From contig JAISZE010000008.1 of the NCBI GenBank assembly GCA_031269405.1, forward strand, positions 1 to 7,864: a stretch of 7,864 bases of DNA, written 5' to 3'. Positions 1 through 5,092 of this stretch are shown one piece after another (positions within the stretch are counted from its first letter, which is position 1; each line of letters starts with the position of its first letter). The stretch is from Treponema sp. (GTDB taxonomy: Bacteria > Spirochaetota > Spirochaetia > Treponematales > Breznakiellaceae). The notes under the pieces are model-generated. The model did not search any database. It was not told the DNA's origin and was given only the letters and a program-made list of their open reading frames with translations. The position numbers were made by a program, and so were the translations under genes.

Positions 1-313
1 TTTTTTCCCCATCAAACGCTATTCTTTTGCGTATTGCGCAAAGTTTAGTATCTGTTTCATATTCTTCACATTCCCACTTTTGTTTCCGGCAAAAATTATC
101 ATCTAAACTATACCATTCTTTAGGCTTAAAAACCCCTTTAACTCTTTTATCTCTGCCAATAATTGCCAGCACATAATCAGCTTCTTCTGCTCTCTGCAAG
201 CTTGCCCGCCAGCAGCGGCGCACTGCCTCGTACACTGAACCTCTTCTCAAGACACTCTCTTCGCGTACTTTTATAATGACACATTTGTCCTTTAATTCTT
301 TTATTACATCCAT
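1..313 (-). CDS. Small cytosolic protein of unknown function, cut by the window edge
   Basis: An uninterrupted frame of 104 codons runs from ATG 313-311 off the left edge. It opens MDVIKELKDKCVIIKVREES and continues with a run near residues 29-65 containing VRRCWRASLQRAEEADYVLA, then VKGVFKPKEWY, and near the edge RIAFDGE. The start is chosen because GGAGGA (326-321) sits 7 bases upstream. There is no signal peptide or membrane segment; the visible part is charged and probably cytosolic. The pattern W..S..RA..ADYVLA....VKGVFK...W resembles small stand-alone hypothetical proteins with a mixed alpha/beta, possibly PUA-like fold, but that is recollection and I assign no function. Of the three minus-strand genes in the AT-rich left block it is the only one that looks intact. 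The C-terminus is outside the window. Confidence 0.75.
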   Translation of the reverse strand, partial: MDVIKELKDKCVIIKVREESVLRRGSVYEAVRRCWRASLQRAEEADYVLAIIGRDKRVKGVFKPKEWYSLDDNFCRKQKWECEEYETDTKLCAIRKRIAFDGEK

Positions 314-320
314 GCCGTTC

Positions 321-326
321 TCCTCC
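321..326 (-). promoter_or_regulatory. Shine-Dalgarno of the gene starting at 313
   Basis: GGAGGA on the minus strand lies 7 bases before ATG 313. It is a near-perfect anti-16S match and fixes this start. Its first base abuts a GC hairpin (326-343). Confidence 0.75.
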
Positions 327-375
327 GGCGGCCTTTCCCGCCGTTAAGACTTGTTTCCCGCCCCCATACGGGGGC
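326..375 (-). promoter_or_regulatory. Two GC hairpins in the 5' leader of the gene at 313
   Basis: Within an AT-rich block the leader holds two compact stem-loops. At 360-375 GCCCCC and GGGGGC flank the loop ATAC. At 326-343 CGGCGG and CCGCCG flank a 6-base loop. The second stem ends on the first base of the Shine-Dalgarno, so folding could limit ribosome access. A 9-base direct repeat (TTTCCCGCC on plus, 334-342 and 354-362) links the two. No riboswitch class is recognised. No T-run follows either stem, so neither looks like a simple terminator. Confidence 0.45.
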
Positions 376-391
376 CGTGTTGCCAATTTTG

Positions 392-416
392 GGTGGCTGG
401 CACCAGTGTGCTGCCT
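392..416 (-). repeat. REP-like 25-base repeat, copy 1
   Basis: This matches 967-991 in the same orientation at 21 of 25 positions, and all four differences are transitions. Both share the core CACCAGTG. The 5' part forms a small hairpin on plus, GGTG-GCTGG-CACC. It begins exactly 27 bases after the stop of the secreted-protein pseudogene (444). Its palindromic form suggests a REP-type element or the end of an IS200-type unit; no transposase is in the window. Confidence 0.6.
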
Positions 417-443
417 AGGGTAAGAATCATAACGTTTCCCCTG

Positions 444-831
444 CTATAACGAATCTCTATATGCTTTTAGCTGAATAGCCAAATTGTAACTTTGTTGCGT
501 AACCCCTGAAGCATACCTGTTAACAGACAGGGTTCCATAAAAATTCCCCTGTCTGTCATAAAGTCCGGGCGCGGCGGTTGCATACCTATTGAAAGGGCTT
601 GTATTTGAATAATCATCCCCATACTTGTCGTATTTATTCATAATACAATTTGAATTATACTTCGTTGTATATGGAATTTTGGGAATACCCATCTTCAAAT
701 GTCCCCAAAAATGTTCCGTCAGAAGCGATTATTCTCAAATCACTGATTGAGACAGCATAAACCGGAAATGCAAAAAATACGAATGTTGCAATTACAGCCC
801 AAAACACCAATAAACTCTTTTTCGTTGCCAT
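444..831 (-). pseudogene. Small secreted YG-repeat protein broken by a frameshift
   Basis: The N-terminal frame starts at ATG 831 and reads MATKKSLLVFWAVIATFVFF then AFPVYA, a clear Sec signal peptide probably cut after VYA. It continues ISDLRIIASDGTFLGTFEDGY...IYNEV and stops at TAA 657-655. A second frame, open from 698 to TAG 446-444, carries the logical continuation: KYNSNCIMNKYDKYGDDYSN, TSPFNRYATAAPGLYD, RQGNFYGTLSVNRYA. The two join by a shift near 655-666. Known relatives have about 110-130 residues with repeats of the type N.Y..YGS.YS..S..N.Y and two D..G.FLG.L segments, so a small deletion removing one YG.YGS unit would explain the break (inference). Function of the family is unknown; export to the periplasm or surface is likely. 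A sequencing error is the alternative. Confidence 0.65.
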
Positions 832-838
832 TTGTTTA

Positions 839-844
839 CTCCTT
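839..844 (-). promoter_or_regulatory. Shine-Dalgarno fixing the start at 831
   Basis: AAGGAG lies 7 bases before ATG 831. It excludes the longer in-frame start at 873, which would place 14 polar residues before the signal peptide. Confidence 0.7.
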
Positions 845-966
845 GTCTGTCGGTTCTCACAACCAATGGTCATGTCGATGAAAACACTTTCCGCGTAAAT
901 TGTACACTTTCATGCGCGTACCACATATCCGTCTATTTGCACCCAGCCAATAGCGCGAGCGTAGAT

Positions 967-991
967 GGTGACTGACACCAGTGCGCTACCT
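967..991 (-). repeat. REP-like 25-base repeat, copy 2
   Basis: This is the direct-repeat partner of 392-416, with 21 of 25 identical bases. With its flanking bases the plus strand forms TGGTG-ACTGA-CACCA (966-980), a 5-bp stem with a 5-base loop. It starts 27 bases after TAA 1021-1019, the last stop of the zinc-ribbon gene, the same distance as for copy 1. The surrounding gap (845-1018) shows no other gene I can support. Confidence 0.6.
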
Positions 992-1018
992 TTGCATTTA
1001 CAGTTACCCATGTTGCAA

Positions 1019-1477
1019 TTAATCATTAGAATTGTGGCGATCCAATATAACTCTACAGTGTTGGCATAAATATAAATCGTCACCATTTTCAATTTCGACA
1101 AAGCATTCAATTTAGTTTAATTTGTACAGCTCTGTACAGTTACAACACTCAATTTCATAATCCGTTTCTTCACATAAATAACAGTATATTTCACCGTTTT
1201 CCCGCCTTATTGCCGTCTCAATTCCACCACAAAAACTACAATCATCAATAGGCATTCCAATTTCATTTGCTTCTTCTTCTGCTTTTGCTTGTGCTAAATG
1301 CAGTTCGACCTGATGTTCACCTTCAATTGTCTCCAATAATTTCTTTGTGTCATCAGATACATCATTGAAAAAGTCCTGCTTGGTAACACTGCTATATAAT
1401 TTTCTTAATCCACCTACCACCAATACAATAAGAGCTCTTATTTCGGATGTAGTATATTCAAATTCATATTTGGGCAA
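1019..1477 (-). pseudogene. Double zinc-ribbon protein with an in-frame TAA stop
   Basis: From a TTG at 1477 the frame reads MPKYEFEYTTSEIRALIVLV... for 121 codons. It has an acidic, helical middle (KKLLETIEGEHQVELHLAQA, then KAEEEANEIG), and a first zinc ribbon at about residues 80-102 (CSFC ... CYLC). A second ribbon begins (ECCNC, about 110-114), then TAA 1114-1112 stops it. Directly after that stop, in the same frame, come 29 codons, IECFVEIENGDDLYLCQHCR plus VILDRHNSND, ending at TAA 1021-1019. They supply the missing CQHC half of the second ribbon. The intact product would be about 151 residues. Double Cys4 ribbons ending in C..C...C..C are common in uncharacterised, probably nucleic-acid-binding proteins. 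No Shine-Dalgarno precedes the TTG, and composition changes there, so the true start may be lost. A nonsense mutation is the simplest reading; read-through or sequencing error are alternatives. Confidence 0.65.
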
Positions 1478-1478
1478 A

Positions 1479-1550
1479 ATCGGCCCGGCCCTGGAAAACG
1501 GGAAGCCTGTGCGTTTTATTGGTTTGACTGAGGATGAAAAAGCCCGCTAA
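1479..1550 (+). pseudogene. 3' remnant of an unidentified plus-strand gene
   Basis: The plus strand reads IGPALENGKPVRFIGLTEDE then KAR and stop (TAA 1548-1550), with codon choice like the GC-richer genes to the right. To its left the frame runs antisense through the zinc-ribbon gene, in AT-rich sequence, so the natural 5' part is missing. It overlaps the last 35 bases of the convergent HAD gene. I cannot name the protein. The abrupt composition change at about 1478 makes a truncated gene end more likely than chance, but 23 codons are little evidence. Confidence 0.35.
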
Positions 1551-2160
1551 TTTCCCGCAAGTCCCTGATTTTTTCGTAAGGATACGTCGGGTGTTCATCC
1601 AGTTCGTCCAGGAGTACCCCCCTGCCTCCGATGGCGCGGTAGCCTGAAACATACTTCGGCATATCGTCAATAAAAAGAACTTCCTCTGGCTGCGCCCTCA
1701 GGGTTTCGAGGGCTGTTCGGAAAGCTTCTTCCAGGGGCTTCCCTTTGAATCCCAGCCGGCGGAGATCGAAGATTTCCGTAAAGAGATCCTTTATTCCCAG
1801 TTTTTTGAGTACCCGGTCAGCGTGTTCCTTAGGCGCATTGGTCAGGATGGAAAGCGGGCAGGGGAGGGTTTTAAGGAAATTCCTGAGCCCCGGGTCCTCG
1901 TGCAGGGCATCGGCTTCGTTTTCGGGATAGATCGCCTGGTAATACTGGTCGATGCAGGTAAACTTTTTTTCCGCTATGAGCCATTCAAGGGTGGTCCCGT
2001 AAGGCCCGATACGTTTTTCCCGTTCTTCCATGGCTTCTTCTACGGTAACTCCCATCCAGGCGGCAAGGTAATCGTGTATGCGCGCTGATACGTTGTTTTC
2101 CAGACCGCAGCGGCGGGAATAAAGGGTGTTGTCCAAATCAAAAAGGATGTGCTTAATCAT
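1516..2160 (-). CDS. HAD-superfamily hydrolase, pyrimidine 5'-nucleotidase type
   Basis: This 214-residue soluble phosphatase has all four HAD motifs. Motif I is FDLDNTLYS (nucleophile D8, general acid D10). Motif II is SILTNAP (T107, N108). Motif III is K141 in GFKGKP. Motif IV is VLFIDDMPKY (D165, D166). The FDLDNTLY opening and helical cap at about residues 15-85 are typical of the SDT1/YjjG-like 5'-nucleotidase branch, which dephosphorylates pyrimidine nucleotides. The exact substrate cannot be read from sequence. The length is normal. ATG 2160 is the only start keeping motif I at the usual position. No Shine-Dalgarno is visible; TATGAT ends 5 bases before ATG, so the mRNA may be leaderless. 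It diverges from corA across 75 bases and its 3' end overlaps a plus-strand remnant. Confidence 0.85.
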   Translation of the reverse strand: MIKHILFDLDNTLYSRRCGLENNVSARIHDYLAAWMGVTVEEAMEEREKRIGPYGTTLEWLIAEKKFTCIDQYYQAIYPENEADALHEDPGLRNFLKTLPCPLSILTNAPKEHADRVLKKLGIKDLFTEIFDLRRLGFKGKPLEEAFRTALETLRAQPEEVLFIDDMPKYVSGYRAIGGRGVLLDELDEHPTYPYEKIRDLREISGLFHPQSNQ

Positions 2161-2200
2161 ACTGCATCATATATGGTAAAAGGATTTCAGAATATGCCCC

Positions 2201-2229
2201 TTGTCCCTGCCTACAGGCTATAGTATCGT
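2201..2229 (+). promoter_or_regulatory. Candidate promoter of the corA operon, leaderless geometry
   Basis: TTGTCC (2201-2206), a 17-base spacer and TATCGT (2224-2229) end 6 bases before ATG 2236, so transcription would begin at or next to the start codon. The hexamers are moderate (4 of 6 each); TATAGT at 2219-2224 is an alternative -10. There is no Shine-Dalgarno before 2236. Confidence 0.4.
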
Positions 2230-2235
2230 TACAGT

Positions 2236-3219
2236 ATGAACCTTTCCATCATCGGCTATGATCCCGCAGGGGCATGGATGAAAATGGCGGAAACCCCTGA
2301 GGAGCTCTTAGGTTACCGCAACCCCTCAGGCATCACATGGATCAATGTTGACAGCCTGACCAGCAGGGTGGATATCATCAAACTGGCCGAGACCTTCGGC
2401 ATACACCCCCTGACGGTAGAAGACATTCTGGATACCGAACAGCGGCCAAAAGTTGAAGAATTTGACGATTATATCTATATCACCTTTAAGGCGGTAAACC
2501 GGAAGACTGCCTCCCGCGACGGGTTTCATGTATTTGAACAGATAAGCCTCGTTCTTATGGAAAGCACGGTGATCACCTTCCAGGAAATCCCCGGCGATTC
2601 TTTTGACGGCATACGGAAGCGCATCCTCAACAACGCCGGCAGGATTCGTAAGATGGGAACCGGTTACCTGGCTTACACGATAATGGACGCCGTAGTGGAT
2701 GATTACATCCTGGCCCTGGACAGCCTGGGGGCGGGTATAGAGGATTTTGAAGACCGGGCGATAGATGAACGGGACGGGAGCTTTATCCAAGATCTCCAGA
2801 AAACCAAGCAGAATCTTATCAGGATGAGGCGGGTAGTCTGGCCCCTGCGGGAAAGCATCTCCGGGATTCTCCACATGGAATCCAAACTGATAAGCAGCGA
2901 TCTGGAGCCCTTTTACAAGGATGTGTATGACGCGGTGATCCAGGCGGTGGAAACGGTGGAGACATACCGGGAGCTTATTGCAGGGGTAATGGAGATCCGC
3001 CTTTCCACGGTTTCCAACCGCATGAACAGCGTGATGAAGGTACTGACTATTATCTCTACAATCTTTATCCCCTTAACTTTCATCGTCGGAGTCTATGGCA
3101 TGAATTTTAAGTTTATGCCTGAACTGGATATGCGCTATGCCTATCCTGTAACCTGGGCGGTGATGATCGTTATTGTGATAGGCATGCTCCTTGCCTTCAA
3201 GCGCCGGCGCTGGCTGTGA
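2236..3219 (+). CDS. corA: CorA-family magnesium/cobalt transport protein
   Basis: This 327-residue inner-membrane divalent cation channel carries Mg2+, and in relatives Co2+ or Ni2+; it acts as a pentamer. The large cytoplasmic N-terminal domain (about 1-265) includes the family segment HPLTVEDILDTEQRPKVEEF (57-76) and a long charged helix region (about 150-265). Two membrane segments follow at about 268-287 and 304-321. The first ends in the diagnostic YGMNF...MPEL (287-296, GMN 288-290), the selectivity loop. The C-terminus is the basic FKRRRWL, as expected for a cytoplasmic tail. Length is normal for the Thermotoga-like CorA group. The gene lacks a Shine-Dalgarno. Its TGA overlaps the GTG start of the next gene by 4 bases (GTGA), so the two are probably co-transcribed and translationally coupled, though their roles are unrelated. 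Confidence 0.95.
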   Translation: MNLSIIGYDPAGAWMKMAETPEELLGYRNPSGITWINVDSLTSRVDIIKLAETFGIHPLTVEDILDTEQRPKVEEFDDYIYITFKAVNRKTASRDGFHVFEQISLVLMESTVITFQEIPGDSFDGIRKRILNNAGRIRKMGTGYLAYTIMDAVVDDYILALDSLGAGIEDFEDRAIDERDGSFIQDLQKTKQNLIRMRRVVWPLRESISGILHMESKLISSDLEPFYKDVYDAVIQAVETVETYRELIAGVMEIRLSTVSNRMNSVMKVLTIISTIFIPLTFIVGVYGMNFKFMPELDMRYAYPVTWAVMIVIVIGMLLAFKRRRWL

Positions 3220-4250
3220 AGATCCTTTCTTCTTCTGATGAAGACATAGCCCTGGCTGCGGCGGCGCTGGCGGCTGGAAAGCTTGTGGCTTTTCCTACCG
3301 AAACGGTTTACGGCCTCGGGGGAGACGCCTTTAATCCCCAGGCTCTGGCCCGTATTTTTGAGGCCAAAAACCGCCCCCGTTTTGATCCCCTGATTATCCA
3401 CATTGCCGGAAGGGACGCCCTGGGAAAAATTGCCGACACAGGCGCCCTGGACAGCGAAGGCCGGGAGCGGCTTGCCCTGCTGTCCGCCCGGCTCTGGCCC
3501 GGCCCCCTTACGCTGGTACTTCCTAAAAAGAGGGAAGTGCCGGATTTGGCTACCAGCGGCCTCCCTACTGCGGCGGTGCGTTTTCCGGATCACCAGACGG
3601 CCCAAAAGCTCATCTTCCTTTCTACCGGCGCCGTAGCCGCCCCGAGCGCCAACCCTTTCGGTTACCTTTCCCCTACCAGGGCCGAACACGTCCGGGAGCA
3701 GCTTGGAGACAAGACGGATTTTATCATTGAGGGCGGGAGGACGAAGGTGGGCCTTGAGTCTACGGTGCTGGATATTTCTTCCTCCCAACCGCAGCTCCTC
3801 AGGCCCGGCGGGTGTTCCCTGGAGCGGATAGAAGAAGTTATCGGCAGGGTTGCGGTTTCCTCCCCTTTATCCCCAGGGAGCGCCGGGCCTTCTTCCCCCG
3901 GACAGCTTAAAAGCCATTACGCACCGAGGACGCCGCTGGTTCTTTACGCCCCCGGAAGGCTCGTCTCCCTGCCCCGGAAAGACCGCGAAGGCTTTCTTTT
4001 TTTTGACCGTTCTTCCTGCGGCGCCTGGCTGGCTGCGGGAAAGGCCGGGGACGGGGGAAAGGTCTTTTTTCTTTCAGAGACCGGAAAAGCGGCGGAAGCT
4101 GCGGCCAATCTTTTCGACATTCTCCACACGATGGATGAACTCGGCCTCTCCCTGATCCGGGCTGAAGAAGCGCCTCCCGGAGGCCTGGGGGCCGCCATAA
4201 ACGACCGGCTCAGGCGGGCTGAGGCCGCAGGCGGAACAGCGGTTAACTGA
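3216..4250 (+). CDS. tsaC: Sua5/YciO/YrdC-type L-threonylcarbamoyladenylate synthase
   Basis: This enzyme makes threonylcarbamoyl-AMP from threonine, bicarbonate and ATP, the first step of the t6A37 modification of tRNAs that read ANN codons. The YrdC domain (about 5-205) shows PTETVYGLGG (27-36), KNRPRFDPLI (51-60), LWPGPLT (93-99), PSAN (143-146), GLEST (179-183) and LLRPG (194-198). The linker SPGQLKSHYAP (227-237) and a C-terminal Sua5 domain (about 240-340) make it the long Sua5/YwlC form, 344 residues, rather than short TsaC. The start is GTG 3216, overlapping the corA stop, which places PTETVYG at the usual distance from the N-terminus. Residues 211-230 are rich in Ser, Pro and Gly, as a flexible linker. 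The gene ends base-to-base against the stop of the convergent gene. A tRNA-Lys(TTT), a natural t6A substrate, lies about 2.9 kb away. Confidence 0.93.
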   Translation: MKILSSSDEDIALAAAALAAGKLVAFPTETVYGLGGDAFNPQALARIFEAKNRPRFDPLIIHIAGRDALGKIADTGALDSEGRERLALLSARLWPGPLTLVLPKKREVPDLATSGLPTAAVRFPDHQTAQKLIFLSTGAVAAPSANPFGYLSPTRAEHVREQLGDKTDFIIEGGRTKVGLESTVLDISSSQPQLLRPGGCSLERIEEVIGRVAVSSPLSPGSAGPSSPGQLKSHYAPRTPLVLYAPGRLVSLPRKDREGFLFFDRSSCGAWLAAGKAGDGGKVFFLSETGKAAEAAANLFDILHTMDELGLSLIRAEEAPPGGLGAAINDRLRRAEAAGGTAVN

Positions 4251-5036
4251 TCAAGAACCGGGGATCTCAAAAACCCCTTCCAGAATATGCCTCGGCTGGT
4301 AGGGGAAAGAAGGGATATCCTCCAGGGCGGTTACGCCGGAAAGTACCAGGATTGTTTCGATTTCCGATTCTACCCCGGCAACAATGTCCGTATCCATGCG
4401 GTCGCCGATGATAGCCGTATCCTCACGCCTGGTATTAAGGCGCCGTAAACCGTGGCGCATCATCAGGGGATTGGGCTTTCCCACAAAATAAGCCTTCTTA
4501 CCCGTAGCCATCTCGATAGGCGCCACCAGGGATCCGCAGGCAGGCACTATCCCCGCCTCTGTGGGGCCTGTAAGGTCCGGGTTGGTTCCGATGAGCCGGG
4601 CCCCTCCCAGTACCAGGCGCACCGCCCGTTCCAGGGCCTCAAGGCTGTAGCCCCTGCCTTCGCCTACTACCACATAGTCGGGGTTCACATTGTTCATGGT
4701 AAAGCCCATATCGTAAAGAGCCTGGATAAGCCCCGGCTCCCCGATAACAAAGACCGAACCTCCGGGACGCTGGGAAGCGAGAAAACTTGCGGTAGCCAGG
4801 GCGCTGGTATAAAAATGCTCCGGTTCCACCGTTATCCCCAGGCGGTGCAGTTTCTGGGATAGCTCAAGCGGCGAGCGCTCGCTGGAATTGGTCAAAAAGA
4901 GGTAGGGCTTCCCGTTATCCTCCAACCACTGGACAAAGTCCACAGCGCCGTTAAGGACCCTGTTGCCGTGGTAGATGACGCCGTCCATATCGATGATAAA
5001 GGCTTTTTTGCCCCTGATGAGCTCCAGATTTTTCAT
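4251..5036 (-). CDS. NagD-like HAD phosphatase (HAD subfamily IIA)
   Basis: This 261-residue soluble phosphatase has motif I FIIDMDGVIYHG (13-24; nucleophile D16, acid D18), motif II FLTNSSE (47-53), motif III K187 in VGKPNP, and motif IV IIGDRMDTDIVAG (209-221, with D212 and D217). The large insertion between motifs II and III (about 75-185, including GEGRGYSLEALERAVRLVL and TNPD) is the C2-type cap of the NagD/p-nitrophenylphosphatase group. Members dephosphorylate small sugar phosphates, nucleotides or glycolytic by-products; the substrate cannot be assigned here. The length matches the family. ATG 5036 has no Shine-Dalgarno; TATACT ends 7 bases before it. The gene diverges from the aroF-pheA fusion and converges with the Sua5 gene with no gap. 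Confidence 0.9.
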   Translation of the reverse strand: MKNLELIRGKKAFIIDMDGVIYHGNRVLNGAVDFVQWLEDNGKPYLFLTNSSERSPLELSQKLHRLGITVEPEHFYTSALATASFLASQRPGGSVFVIGEPGLIQALYDMGFTMNNVNPDYVVVGEGRGYSLEALERAVRLVLGGARLIGTNPDLTGPTEAGIVPACGSLVAPIEMATGKKAYFVGKPNPLMMRHGLRRLNTRREDTAIIGDRMDTDIVAGVESEIETILVLSGVTALEDIPSFPYQPRHILEGVFEIPGS

Positions 5037-5043
5037 AACATCA

Positions 5044-5049
5044 AGTATA
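5044..5049 (-). promoter_or_regulatory. Candidate -10 of the NagD-like gene
   Basis: TATACT on the minus strand ends 7 bases before ATG 5036, which would give a leaderless transcript. No convincing -35 is seen at 15-18 bases. The element lies inside the 56-base divergent gap shared with the aroF-pheA promoter. Confidence 0.35.
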
Positions 5050-5057
5050 AACTATCC

Positions 5058-5086
5058 TTGTAAAAACAGCTATAAGCCTGTATTAT
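5058..5086 (+). promoter_or_regulatory. Promoter of aroF-pheA, leaderless geometry
   Basis: TTGTAA (5058-5063), a 17-base spacer and TATTAT (5081-5086) end 6 bases before ATG 5093, so the expected start of transcription is the A of ATG. No purine-rich Shine-Dalgarno is present. The start itself is secure, because MIIVL aligns with the N-terminus of known I-beta DAHP synthases. Confidence 0.55.
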
Positions 5087-5092
5087 GCCCCT

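Noticed and set aside
910..1110. 66-codon minus-strand frame after the zinc-ribbon stop
   Set aside because: It is out of frame with the zinc-ribbon tail, which explains 1019-1111 better, and it runs through the REP-like repeat.
314..1478. Integron gene-cassette array
   Set aside because: The layout (same-strand small genes separated by palindromic repeats) prompted the idea, but I could not find a paired RYYYAAC / GTTRRRY core around either repeat, and no integrase is present. A covariance search for attC would settle it.
2326..2874. 182-codon open frame on the minus strand
   Set aside because: It is antisense to the cytoplasmic domain of corA, whose identity is certain; no motif supports it.
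3141..3788. 215-codon open frame on the minus strand
   Set aside because: It is antisense to corA and the Sua5 gene, very rich in Arg, Gly and Lys with no recognisable domain; a shadow of GC-rich codons.
3997..4004. T8 run in the Sua5 gene as a slippage switch
   Set aside because: Eight T in a Phe-Phe context is ordinary, and nothing around it suggests regulated switching.
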